Assembly: GCF_002095535.1 (NCBI RefSeq)
Contig: NZ_MLJI01000001.1
Location: 1,539,832 to 1,603,831 of the forward strand
Length of the DNA stretch: 64,000 bases
Origin: Pantoea cypripedii
GTDB lineage: Bacteria > Pseudomonadota > Gammaproteobacteria > Enterobacterales > Enterobacteriaceae
Direction: 5' to 3'
Positions 7,983-14,734 of this stretch are shown here, one piece after another. Every line of letters begins with the position of its first letter. The first letter of the stretch is position 1. A program made the position numbers and the translations under genes. The notes below the pieces were generated by a model that was not told the origin of the DNA, did no database searches, and worked only from the letters and a program-made list of their open reading frames with translations.

Positions 7983-8996
7983 CTATTTTTGACCGCCGAC
8001 CACAGGGACAACTGCAATCTTGCGATTGTAGCGCGCAGTTTGCTCAACATTTTTGTGCCCTGATATCGCCTGCTTCTCATATAAATTCCCATCTAGATCC
8101 GAAATGCCTTTAGCCTTCAGATCGTGGAAAGTGAAATCGAAGGTCATCTCTGGGAATTTCTCTTTTGCTTCCTTCTTCGCTTTCAGCCAGCGGCTGTTAA
8201 AGCCATCACGGGTATATTTCGCACCTGATGGCTGGTGGATCACATAGATGCTACTCATCCCTGTTTTTAACGGCAGGCATGAGGCATCCCTGATAATTTT
8301 CTCAAGGCGAGGAGACCAGCCTTTAATCTGAGACACCGAAGTTTTGCTCTGTTTGATTAGTATTCCTTCGTCAATCAATTGGCTTTTCTTCATTTCGAGA
8401 ACATCACCCTGACGAGCACAACACAGGTAAGCCAATTCCATGGCAATCTGAACAACGTCAGGTGCAACACTAAACAGGGCAGCATATTCAGCATCTGTCA
8501 CATAGCGATCTCTGGCCTTCTCTTTGAACTGTTTTACGCCTTTTGTCGGATTGCGCTTCACAATACCTCGCTCATACCCCCAACGATAAATACGCGACAT
8601 GAAAGCCTTTTCCCTGTTAGCCTGGGTGCGACTTTTCAATCCGCGTTTATCCATGTATTTGCGGATATGCTCAGGTTTAACTGCATCAGAAGGCATGGAG
8701 CCAAAGACAGCCAAAACGCTTTTAGAATATTTTCTGTAATCTTTCTGGGTTTCGGGTGCCAGCTCAAAGAAATCTGCTGACTTGAAAAAGCGATCAGCCA
8801 GTGCAGCAAGAAGGCTGTCATCAGGCAATTCGTTCAGTAAAGACTCATATGCTGCCCACACCTGAGACTGAGGTGCGTCAAGGCTGCAAAGCCTGATTGC
8901 TCCACCATTTTTGGGGTGAAACTCAAACGCTGATTTGCCCCGGTAAACACGGGGCGGCATCCAACTGTCTTCTTTATTTTTTCTGGTCCGGGCCAT
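7983..8996 (-). CDS. int: Phage integrase (tyrosine recombinase)
   Basis: This 337-residue tyrosine recombinase would catalyse site-specific recombination between attP and the tRNA-Leu attB. It has an N-terminal arm-binding part, a SAM-like core-binding domain (about 60-155) and a C-terminal catalytic domain. The catalytic residues visible are R195 (CCARQGD), H291-D-L-K294, H314 (ISGHKN) and nucleophile Y323. The usual HxxR motif is HxxK here, a variant I believe occurs in related phage integrases. The gene ends 43 bp from attL. Its start overlaps the stop of the DUF4224 gene by one base. Confidence 0.95.
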   Translation of the reverse strand: MARTRKNKEDSWMPPRVYRGKSAFEFHPKNGGAIRLCSLDAPQSQVWAAYESLLNELPDDSLLAALADRFFKSADFFELAPETQKDYRKYSKSVLAVFGSMPSDAVKPEHIRKYMDKRGLKSRTQANREKAFMSRIYRWGYERGIVKRNPTKGVKQFKEKARDRYVTDAEYAALFSVAPDVVQIAMELAYLCCARQGDVLEMKKSQLIDEGILIKQSKTSVSQIKGWSPRLEKIIRDASCLPLKTGMSSIYVIHQPSGAKYTRDGFNSRWLKAKKEAKEKFPEMTFDFTFHDLKAKGISDLDGNLYEKQAISGHKNVEQTARYNRKIAVVPVVGGQK

Positions 8997-9217
8997 TAGT
9001 CGAGTGCCCCAAAGTTAGGTTCAAATGCATCCGGCATCACTGTCTTACGGTGAGTGATGGGATCGTTGAAATGTTGCCAGGTTGTGCGAGGACGTCCATC
9101 GCGACGAACCACGAAGAAAACCCCAGCTTGCTTTAGACACTGGCATTGTTTAGACGGGATTTTGTACCCGGTGATTTGTTCAATGTCAGCATCAGAAATT
9201 ATATCGTTGGTCTGCAT
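8996..9217 (-). CDS. DUF4224 family phage protein next to the integrase
   Basis: This protein of about 73 residues reads ...ITGYKIPSKQCQCLKQAGV then RRDGRPRTTW, the pattern I associate with DUF4224. Such proteins are usually coded directly upstream of phage integrases and are suspected of an excisionase-like or directionality role, which is unproved here. ATG 9217 is preferred because GGAG lies eight bases upstream; ATG 9223 is two bases from it. Translation is coupled to int through a TAATG overlap. Confidence 0.7.
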   Translation of the reverse strand: MQTNDIISDADIEQITGYKIPSKQCQCLKQAGVFFVVRRDGRPRTTWQHFNDPITHRKTVMPDAFEPNFGALD

Positions 9218-9272
9218 ATCCATCTCTCCATGCCTTTCCTGCTGCAACAGGTAAATTAATGACCGTGACATG

Positions 9273-9617
9273 TCACGGTGTGATTTTTAACCTCAGTTCA
9301 TGCCAGCCGCGATTAAGCCAGCATGCTTCCTCTACATCACAAACGCATTCCGTTACCGGCAACTGATCACCACAGCGGCCACAGTTGCGTTTATTCAGTT
9401 CTGCCACCTGGCGTTTTAATTGGGCGTTATCGATACGAATAAGCATGGTGAGGTATTCGCTGATGTCGTATGGTTCGCGCCCAGGGCGACGACCGGCGCA
9501 ATTCTGCGCCAGCATTTCGAGTTCCTGATTATCGAGAGTAACCTCAATAGTTTTTTCACCGGCAGCGGCCTGACGGGCGCGCTGGATGGCTTTGCGTTCT
9601 GCTGAAGTTAAAGCCAT
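9273..9617 (-). CDS. Phage early protein with a C-terminal zinc-ribbon-like motif
   Basis: Unrecognised 114-residue protein. The N-terminus (MALTSAERKAIQRARQAAAG) is a basic helix followed by a possible ribbon-helix-helix-like stretch. A coiled region at about 65-78 precedes a Cys cluster CGRCGDQLP-x4-CVC at about 80-95 that could bind zinc. It lies in the leftward early operon, and its start is coupled to the upstream gene (shared base at 9617). A small DNA-binding accessory protein is possible, but there is no direct evidence. Confidence 0.65.
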   Translation of the reverse strand: MALTSAERKAIQRARQAAAGEKTIEVTLDNQELEMLAQNCAGRRPGREPYDISEYLTMLIRIDNAQLKRQVAELNKRNCGRCGDQLPVTECVCDVEEACWLNRGWHELRLKITP

Positions 9618-9853
9618 TAGCGTACCTCAACGTCCGTTGAAATTGCCTGCACCACTGGCGTGCCTACAACACGGATGTCCTGCCCATAAAATAGTTTGCT
9701 CAGCTTACCGTTCGCTTCTTCAATCGCCTGCCGATACACCTGGCTAATTTGGCAATCTGGCCCCCACATGCCGAGATTTGAAATCTCTATGGTTATCGTC
9801 ACCTTTGCGCTGGTGGATGTTCTTACGATAGGCTTGCGCTGAAAACTGCTCAT
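9617..9853 (-). CDS. Hypothetical phage early protein
   Basis: This 78-residue protein is not recognised. It is predicted to be soluble with a beta-rich N-terminal half (SAKVTITIEIS) and a helix around 38-55. It overlaps the methyltransferase upstream by ATGA (9850-9853) and the next gene by one base, so it is translationally coupled within the pL operon. Confidence 0.6.
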   Translation of the reverse strand: MSSFQRKPIVRTSTSAKVTITIEISNLGMWGPDCQISQVYRQAIEEANGKLSKLFYGQDIRVVGTPVVQAISTDVEVR

Positions 9854-10332
9854 TTGGTTGGCTCCTTCAGAAAAAGAATCCAGTGGGTTTTGTCGCTTTT
9901 GCCGGTGCGCTGCCAGATAGTTGGTTTTTGGTCGGTCAAAGCAATAACCTGGCTAACTGGTATCTGCGTTTCGTTCCATTTAAAGATGAGAGTGCCGTGT
10001 GGCCGCAACACCCTGAACGCTTCGCTGAAACCGGCGCGGATATCATCACGCCACGTCTTCTTATCCAGTGCGCCGTACTTCTTACGCATCCAGCTATTTT
10101 CCCCAACCCGCTCCAGGTGAGGTGGGTCAAACACCACTTGAGCGAATCTGTTATCAGGGAAGGGCAACTCCCGAAAATCGGCAGTGATATCTGGCCCAAT
10201 GTGCAGCGACCGACCATCGCATAACGTGTGTGATTCGCTGCGGATATCAGCGAATACAGCACGAGAGTCCTGCTTATCCAGCCAGAACATGCGAGAGCCA
10301 CAGCACATATCGAGGATTGGACGCTCACGCAT
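9850..10332 (-). CDS. Phage class I SAM-dependent methyltransferase (DPPH motif)
   Basis: This 160-residue protein has a Rossmann-type methyltransferase fold: PILDMCCGSRMFW (residues 5-17) corresponds to the SAM-binding loop and VVFDPPHLERVG (67-78) to the amino-methyltransferase motif IV with DPPH in place of DPPY/W. The start MRERPILD at 10332 is preferred because AGAGG lies about nine bases upstream and the family begins here. Substrate is unknown. DNA N6-adenine or N4-cytosine modification would fit the motif. It ends with an ATGA overlap into the next gene. Confidence 0.75.
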   Translation of the reverse strand: MRERPILDMCCGSRMFWLDKQDSRAVFADIRSESHTLCDGRSLHIGPDITADFRELPFPDNRFAQVVFDPPHLERVGENSWMRKKYGALDKKTWRDDIRAGFSEAFRVLRPHGTLIFKWNETQIPVSQVIALTDQKPTIWQRTGKSDKTHWILFLKEPTK

Positions 10333-10684
10333 AGTCTTCATCCTCTTCCCGCCAGGACTTTCGTTCTTTATCAATACAGGGAAGACAAACGTCATAAACT
10401 CTACCGGAACTCCCCTCTTCAATATCCCTGTGTGGATAGAGTTGATCGGCATGCTTCCTGCACCAATCGCAGCAACCCGAACGATCTGAATTCTTCGATT
10501 CTTCGATGTGAGCCTGATAACATTCTTGGCACATGTCTAAATATTCACACCCGAATGAATCTGTTTCGCCCTGGACACGTTTTACAGCGTCTCTTTCAGG
10601 ATGATCGTCACATTTAGTATTAGATGGTGCCGCTTTCGTATTTCCGGGAAGAGAAGAAACCGGACCGTTGCTAATATCTGCCAT
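10325..10684 (-). CDS. Cysteine-rich phage early protein
   Basis: Unrecognised 119-residue acidic protein with Cys pairs in CQECYQ, CCDWCRKH and CLPCID, at about residues 52-105. These are arranged like treble-clef or zinc-ribbon ligands. Its stop overlaps the methyltransferase start region, and its start overlaps the stop of the preceding gene (ATGA at 10684), so it belongs to the same leftward operon. Function unknown. Confidence 0.6.
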   Translation of the reverse strand: MADISNGPVSSLPGNTKAAPSNTKCDDHPERDAVKRVQGETDSFGCEYLDMCQECYQAHIEESKNSDRSGCCDWCRKHADQLYPHRDIEEGSSGRVYDVCLPCIDKERKSWREEDEDYA

Positions 10685-11175
10685 CACTCACCATCCTTAG
10701 CTGGTTCTGGCTTGATAAATTCCGCATAGGCCAATACGTCAAGATCAGACTTTTGGTAACAGTAATCAAAATCAGGGTGGGAGCAGAGGTCATGCCAGCC
10801 TTCAGGCCAGTACGGATCGCCATCAAATGTAGTCATTTCAGCGTCACAGAAGGCGTCTTCATCTTTGGGCGCAGGGCAGTTGAAGAAGAAGAGATCAGTA
10901 ACATGCAATGACCCATTTTTCAGGCGGTGAGTAACCCAAAATCGCTCGTTGCTTCCTTCAGGGATGCAAGGTGATCCTGTCTTCCAGGTAACTCCTGCCG
11001 CCAGAGAATCCAGCTTCTGTTGCAGTTCATCGCCACGCACCACTGCAACATCAAGACGTGTTGAAATATCAGATACCAGCTTTGCTACTTCCATCAGAGG
11101 AGAGTCAGCGGAGAGGGCATTAGCCAAAGCATGCCCGGCTTGCACCAATTCTCTGTTTGTTTTTTGGTTAGTCAT
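10684..11175 (-). CDS. Hypothetical phage early protein (Ea22-like position)
   Basis: This 163-residue acidic protein starts MTNQKTNREL and has a helical N-terminal half (about 1-60) followed by a Trp/Phe/Cys-rich half. I do not recognise a domain firmly. Ead/Ea22-type proteins occupy this region of lambdoid genomes, but the similarity is weak. Start 11175 is chosen over 11208 because the longer form would run into the upstream gene. Confidence 0.55.
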   Translation of the reverse strand: MTNQKTNRELVQAGHALANALSADSPLMEVAKLVSDISTRLDVAVVRGDELQQKLDSLAAGVTWKTGSPCIPEGSNERFWVTHRLKNGSLHVTDLFFFNCPAPKDEDAFCDAEMTTFDGDPYWPEGWHDLCSHPDFDYCYQKSDLDVLAYAEFIKPEPAKDGE

Positions 11176-11185
11176 GCTGGTGGCC

Positions 11186-11347
11186 TCAGTGAACGGTTTT
11201 ACTGGCATTGTTAAGGTGCTCCGCTGCGTTTTGCGCCGCGATAGGGTTTTTAATCACTGCGCCGTCAGGCAAAAGCCAACCGTGAAACAGGCCGCTATAG
11301 GGAAGGGTGATCATCCCGACAATGATGTGATCGTGTGGATGCTGCAT
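11186..11347 (-). CDS. DUF1317 family phage protein
   Basis: This 53-residue protein reads MQHPHDHIIVGMITLPYSG followed by GWLLPDG-x-VIKNP-x2-AQ-x2-AE, which matches the lambda left-arm DUF1317 protein (MTHPHDNIRVGAIT...). Function is unknown. ATG 11347 is chosen to match the family N-terminus. It is the first recognisable gene downstream of pL; no N antiterminator was found between it and the operator. Confidence 0.75.
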   Translation of the reverse strand: MQHPHDHIIVGMITLPYSGLFHGWLLPDGAVIKNPIAAQNAAEHLNNASKTVH

Positions 11348-11547
11348 ATATTTCTCCATACCGATTTTTGGTTGCACGAATCCCTTGCCGTTGATGGCAA
11401 TAAATTGAGAAGGGATTCATTCAAATTGACTGGCAGGTACTGCAACACCTGCCGCCGTTACTCTCCATACCTGAAAGGGTGTGTGGTGCCGGGTGCCTCC
11501 CGGTGCCCTATGTAAGCTGACAAAACACAGGGAGGTGACTTATAGAA

Positions 11548-11829
11548 TTGACGCATCGCACGAAACGATTATTGTCAGTTTTACCGCGTGCGCTGGCCGC
11601 ATTCACCACAACGGAGAGAGCACTGTCAGGACGCTTCAGGCGCTATACCCGCCATCGGCCAATGCTCTTGCCTGTTGTGTGCCGGTTTATTTATTCACGT
11701 CCGGCCCGTGTTTCCCTGCTATTCCCCAACAACAAGGAATCGGATAATCTGGATATACCCCAACAACAAAGAAGGAATCTCGGATGTCTGATGAAACTCC
11801 TGGCTATGAAGAAAGACACATGCCGGTAA
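11548..11829 (+). CDS. Possible basic small protein with TTG start
   Basis: This ORF of 93 codons starts at TTG 11548, nine bases after GGAGGTGA (11531-11538), a strong ribosome site. The product is highly basic, with THRTKRLLSVLP at its start and a hydrophobic stretch around MLLPVVCRFIYS. I recognise no family. It overlaps the next micro-ORF in another frame. It lies in the rightward sieB-position unit, so it could be a real exclusion-locus gene or a leader. Only the ribosome site supports it. Confidence 0.35.
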   Translation: MTHRTKRLLSVLPRALAAFTTTERALSGRFRRYTRHRPMLLPVVCRFIYSRPARVSLLFPNNKESDNLDIPQQQRRNLGCLMKLLAMKKDTCR

Positions 11830-11870
11830 ACAAAAGACCACCTCCGCCGCCTAAAGATGATGATGAGTGA
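11784..11870 (+). CDS. Proline-rich micro-ORF (28 aa) ahead of the two-TM protein
   Basis: The product is MSDETPGYEERHMPVNKR followed by five prolines, K and an acidic tail DDDE. GAAGGA lies about eight bases upstream of ATG 11784, and the two-TM gene starts nine bases after the stop. A second proline-rich micro-ORF follows that gene. The symmetric placement and the good ribosome sites suggest these are translated, possibly partners of the membrane protein. No known family. Confidence 0.5.
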   Translation: MSDETPGYEERHMPVNKRPPPPPKDDDE

Positions 11871-11878
11871 GATAAGCC

Positions 11879-12337
11879 ATGACCCGACATGAATTGATTT
11901 TTGACATTACGTATTCCCATTATCTCGAAAAGATGTACGGCACCATTACTGGCCGCATTGATCGGGGAATCACATTAATAATCATTGCTGTCGGTCTAAG
12001 TGCCTTCACTCCAATCTTTAGCAAAACATGGTTTGCAGCCATCATCGGCCTGCTTTCTGTTGCTCAAATTGTCTATCAATTCGCCCGCCAATCCGGTATT
12101 TCTGAAGACTTGGCGCGGAAGTATCTTTCTTTGCTAACTGACGCCGATCTGTTATCAGATTCGGAATTGCATTCCCGATTTAAATCCCTTCAGGAGAATG
12201 ATTCCAACGTATGGGGTGTACTTAAAGCCCCCGCCTATAAAAGGGCATGCATAAGTATGGGGTTAACTGACACCACCCAAAAATTGACCTTCCGGCAAAA
12301 AGCATTTGCGATGATGGCGGGAGACATAACCGATTAG
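11879..12337 (+). CDS. Two-TM membrane protein at the lambda sieB position (SLATT-like?)
   Basis: This 152-residue protein has an N-terminal helical segment with YSHYLEKMYG-x-ITGRIDRG, two adjacent membrane helices (about 33-50 and 53-72), then a cytosolic helical C-terminus of about 80 residues. This layout resembles SLATT two-TM effector domains, and the gene sits opposite to the pL operon exactly where lambda carries sieB, a two-TM superinfection-exclusion protein. A role in exclusion or abortive infection by membrane disruption is inferred from position and topology only. Sequence identity to SieB is not evident. It is flanked by two proline-rich micro-ORFs and ends in a terminator at 12473. 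Confidence 0.65.
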   Translation: MTRHELIFDITYSHYLEKMYGTITGRIDRGITLIIIAVGLSAFTPIFSKTWFAAIIGLLSVAQIVYQFARQSGISEDLARKYLSLLTDADLLSDSELHSRFKSLQENDSNVWGVLKAPAYKRACISMGLTDTTQKLTFRQKAFAMMAGDITD

Positions 12338-12346
12338 GAATGCAAT

Positions 12347-12424
12347 ATGATCGATCATGCTGGTGGGCACAAACCAAATAACCCACGACCTCCAGCTCCA
12401 CCCACACCATTACCTCGCCGATAA
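12347..12424 (+). CDS. Proline-rich micro-ORF (25 aa) behind the two-TM protein
   Basis: The product begins MIDHAGGHKPNNPR and ends in a PPAPP-x-PLPRR tail. AGGA lies about eight bases upstream of ATG 12347, and the preceding gene ends nine bases earlier. Like the 28-aa ORF at 11784 it is short, polar and proline-rich, so both may belong to one functional unit with the membrane protein. No homologue is known to me. Confidence 0.45.
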   Translation: MIDHAGGHKPNNPRPPAPPTPLPRR

Positions 12425-12458
12425 AGCACATAACTGGCGTTGTGTTGAGGTATCCAGA

Positions 12459-12470
12459 TTTTTAAAGAGC
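12459..12470 (-). promoter_or_regulatory. boxA-like sequence in the pL leader
   Basis: On the leftward strand GCTCTTTAAAAA resembles the boxA antitermination element of rrn and lambdoid nut sites. It lies about 330 bp downstream of the pL start. No N gene was identified, so its use is uncertain. Confidence 0.35.
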
Positions 12471-12472
12471 TA

Positions 12473-12496
12473 AGCGTCCTGACGGGCGCTTTTTTA
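12473..12496 (+). terminator. Terminator of the sieB-position operon
   Basis: AGCGTCC, loop TGAC, GGGCGCT (one G-T pair) followed by six T at 12490-12495. It closes the rightward unit before it reaches the cI region. Confidence 0.75.
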
Positions 12497-12714
12497 TTTG
12501 TTCATATTGAAAACGGCACTTACTCCACGTCTCTAAAGCGTCCGAAAACACCCGTTCTGCAAATGCCATTGTCATTGTGAAAAAGGGCGGCTAAACCGGA
12601 GCAATCACCAGAGAAACCGCCAACCAACTACCTACTTAAACGAGGTTTAAAGTTCCACTATCACAACACCCTGGTCACCATCACAGATCAGCCTCGGGGA
12701 ACAACCGCAAGAAG

Positions 12715-12831
12715 GTGAGTAAATCGGCCAAGCTGGTGTTAGCCATGTTCTTTACCATCTTCATTTGGGGTTATCTGATCGCTGTCGATGAATTTATCAT
12801 AAACATTGTTTGCGATATGCGCAATATTTAA
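12715..12831 (+). CDS. Possible small membrane peptide (38 aa) next to pL
   Basis: GTG 12715 opens a 38-codon frame with SKSAKLVLA followed by a hydrophobic helix MFFTIFIWGYLIAV and a short tail. It is read rightward against pL and ends inside the left operator. There is no strong ribosome site, and nothing shows it is expressed. It may be chance. Confidence 0.25.
   Translation: MSKSAKLVLAMFFTIFIWGYLIAVDEFIINIVCDMRNI
12796..12824 (-). promoter_or_regulatory. Leftward early promoter pL
   Basis: On the minus strand the -35 TTGCGC (12824-12819) and -10 TATGAT (12801-12796) are separated by exactly 17 bp. The -35 lies inside operator OL1, so CI binding would block it. It drives the leftward genes from DUF1317 to int. 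Confidence 0.7.
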
Positions 12832-12847
12832 ATTGCGCAATATGCAA
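12810..12847. promoter_or_regulatory. Left operator: two 15-bp repressor sites
   Basis: OL1 is TTGCGATATGCGCAA (12810-12824), a perfect TTGCG-N5-CGCAA dyad. OL2 is TTGCGCAATATGCAA (12833-12847), with a weaker right half. Centres are 23 bp apart, close to two helical turns, as for cooperative dimers. Both lie between pL and the cI terminator. Confidence 0.7.
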
Positions 12848-12859
12848 ATTGTTGCGGCG

Positions 12860-12887
12860 AAAAAAAATACCGCCACTGTGGGCGGTA
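12860..12887 (-). terminator. Terminator behind cI
   Basis: On the minus strand TACCGCC, loop CACAGT, GGCGGTA is followed by eight T. It lies 21 bp past the cI stop codon. Confidence 0.85.
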
Positions 12888-12908
12888 CTTGTGAAGGAGG
12901 GAGAAAGG

Positions 12909-13601
12909 TTAACCGTGTCGTTTGTAGGCTTGCGTCTGGCTTATCATCACCTTGCCAAAAACGTAGAAGCGATGCTCATTTTTTTCATCAATGTGCCACT
13001 CACGGTACTTAGCGTTGTCCGAAAGGACCAATATTTGGTCTGGAATGATTTGCAATCGTTTTACGTGTATTTTTTCATCAAAACCAAAAACATAGATTCC
13101 ATCACCATCAACGGTGTGCACTGAAACATCGACAAAAATCAGATCGCCGGGGTCAATTGTGCCAGCCATGCTATCACCGCGAACATTAATCACCTTAATT
13201 GATGATGATGGCATTCCGTTGAAAAGTGACCGTGCATGTTCATTCTCATACTCTATGGAACGGATGATATCTATCACGTCACCTGATTTGATAGAACCTG
13301 GCCCAGCGCTGGCGCTCACATCCAAGATATCCACACGATACACAATACCGGCCTCCTGCTTTACACTTTCTTTACTGTGATTATATACAGTAATTTCAGT
13401 AGGGCCAGTAGTAAATAGATCACTTACGTTGACAGATAGCGCGTCTGCTATCTTCTTAATCGATTGTTCAGTAAATGATTTCTGCTTACCGGTTTCAAGA
13501 CGTGAAATATTAGCACCGTCTATACCAACGGCTTCAGCCAGTTCTTCAATTTTGAGACCACGCGCTTTGCGCAGCTCTCTTATCTTCATTCCAATGTTCA
13601 T
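12909..13601 (-). CDS. cI: CI-type phage repressor (HTH + S24 peptidase)
   Basis: This 230-residue LexA/CI-type repressor maintains lysogeny. It has an N-terminal XRE helix-turn-helix (about 5-62) and a C-terminal S24 self-cleavage domain with the Ala99-Gly100 cleavage pair in SASAGPG, catalytic Ser144 in RGDSM and Lys181 in HVKRL. The 37-residue Ser-Lys spacing equals that of LexA. RecA-stimulated autocleavage after DNA damage is therefore expected. Operators with the TTGCG-N5-CGCAA pattern flank the gene on both sides. The only cI-like gene here, it is divergent from cro. Confidence 0.92.
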   Translation of the reverse strand: MNIGMKIRELRKARGLKIEELAEAVGIDGANISRLETGKQKSFTEQSIKKIADALSVNVSDLFTTGPTEITVYNHSKESVKQEAGIVYRVDILDVSASAGPGSIKSGDVIDIIRSIEYENEHARSLFNGMPSSSIKVINVRGDSMAGTIDPGDLIFVDVSVHTVDGDGIYVFGFDEKIHVKRLQIIPDQILVLSDNAKYREWHIDEKNEHRFYVFGKVMISQTQAYKRHG

Positions 13602-13621
13602 GCGTTTATTACAAGTCTTAT

Positions 13622-13684
13622 TTGCATGACACGCAAATCATCTTGCGCAAATCCCTTGATTGCCATAATATGCGAATTACGCAA
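13622..13684. promoter_or_regulatory. Right operator and promoter pR
   Basis: OR sites: TTGCATGACACGCAA (13622-13636) and ATGCGAATTACGCAA (13670-13684), both 15 bp and matching the OL pattern, with a single half-site TTGCG at 13643. pR has -35 TTGCGC (13643-13648) and -10 TAATAT (13666-13671) with a 17-bp spacer. The outer sites are 48 bp apart centre to centre, room for a degenerate middle site. The right-hand site overlaps the pR start region. Confidence 0.7.
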
Positions 13685-13698
13685 TTAAGGGGGTGAAA

Positions 13699-13956
13699 AT
13701 GCAAAATCCGCAAACGCCATTGCGAGCCGTTAGACAGGCAAAAGGCTTAACACTTAATCAGGTAGCGGAAGCAATTCAGTTAGATGTTGGAAACCTTAGT
13801 CGAATTGAGAGAGGAATTCAGATTGCATCACTTGATGTAGCTGAACGGCTCTCGATTTTCTTCAAAGGTCAAGTCACTGAAATGCAAATTCTTTATCCAA
13901 AGCGATTTGTTCTAACTGAAGCTGAACAACGAACGAACTCACCCGGTAAGAATTAA
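13699..13956 (+). CDS. Cro-position XRE-family repressor
   Basis: This 85-residue protein has a helix-turn-helix at about 10-60 (LRAVRQAKGLTLNQVAEAIQ and NLSRIERG) and a short polar tail. It is the first gene of the pR operon and divergent from cI, so it acts as the lytic Cro-type repressor. ATG 13699 follows the purine run AAGGGGG; GTG 13693 lies inside that ribosome site and is rejected. Sequence similarity to lambda Cro itself is not evident; the call rests on position and fold. Confidence 0.85.
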   Translation: MQNPQTPLRAVRQAKGLTLNQVAEAIQLDVGNLSRIERGIQIASLDVAERLSIFFKGQVTEMQILYPKRFVLTEAEQRTNSPGKN

Positions 13957-14002
13957 ATACTCAAACCGGAAATTACAAAACCACAGTAGCAAGGTGATAA
14001 CC

Positions 14003-14557
14003 GTGGATCACAAACACTGGCAAGTAGAAAAACAACCAGCCTGGCTGGTGGCCGCAATCAAGAAGACGATTTCCAGTCTTCCTGGAGGCTACGCCGAAGC
14101 CGCGGAATGGTTGGGTGTAACAGAGGATGCTTTGTTTAACCGCCTGCGCAGCAATGGCGATCAAATCTTCCCAATGGGTTGGGCGATGGTATTGCAACAG
14201 GCCAGCGGCACTAAACATATCGCTGATGCAGTTTCCCGCCAATCCAACAGCGTTAACGTCCCGCTGGTGGATCTTGAAGAGGTTGATAACGAGGATATCA
14301 ATCAAAAGCTGATAGAGACATTTGAGCAGCTCAGCCGTTATTCAGAGAGATTCCGCGAGGCTGTGAAAGATGGCGTTATGGATAAACAGGAGTTTGAAGA
14401 ACTTAAAGAGGAGGCATATCTCGCTTCTGTGAAGCTTCAGGAACACCTGAATCTCGGCAAGCTGATTCATGGTGAGCCAGAAGAGTTGAACGCCCCAGGT
14501 TGCAGCCCGGAGCGTTCGTTTGCGATTAATTTCCGGCATGGAGAAAAATCGGCATGA
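14003..14557 (+). CDS. YmfL/CII-type phage regulatory protein
   Basis: This 184-residue protein starts MDHKHWQVEKQPAWLVAAIK, with EAAEWLGVTEDALFNRLR as a helix-turn-helix-like segment (about 28-50), in the pattern of YmfL-type phage regulatory proteins. A coiled C-terminal half (about 95-150) could mediate oligomerisation. GTG 14003 is chosen because AAGGTGA is spaced six bases upstream. Lying right after cro, it likely takes the place of CII in the lysis-lysogeny decision, which is an inference. Its stop overlaps the next start as ATGA. Confidence 0.75.
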   Translation: MDHKHWQVEKQPAWLVAAIKKTISSLPGGYAEAAEWLGVTEDALFNRLRSNGDQIFPMGWAMVLQQASGTKHIADAVSRQSNSVNVPLVDLEEVDNEDINQKLIETFEQLSRYSERFREAVKDGVMDKQEFEELKEEAYLASVKLQEHLNLGKLIHGEPEELNAPGCSPERSFAINFRHGEKSA

Positions 14558-14730
14558 GCATTGTAACCAGAAATCGGTCAATCCCTCAATTCCGCTGTTT
14601 GCCTTTGGTTGGGCGCACAGATTCATTTCGGTATGTGCAGATGATAAACGGCACATGGCAGACCATCAACCACGGCGAAATTACTCAGGCTGTGGGGCAA
14701 TTCGGCCAGGCAAGAAGTTCAGGAAGGTAG
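14554..14730 (+). CDS. Small hypothetical phage protein (58 aa)
   Basis: ATG 14554 overlaps the preceding stop (ATGA) and the frame runs 58 codons to 14730, four bases before the replication gene. The product, with PLVGRTDSFRYVQMINGTWQ, is compact and soluble. Coupled spacing on both sides supports a real gene. No family recognised. Confidence 0.6.
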   Translation: MSIVTRNRSIPQFRCLPLVGRTDSFRYVQMINGTWQTINHGEITQAVGQFGQARSSGR

Positions 14731-14734
14731 CGCC

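Noticed and set aside
12222..12431. Leftward 69-codon frame as a possible N antiterminator
   Set aside because: It is antisense to the two-TM gene, lacks an arginine-rich N-terminus and has no ribosome site.
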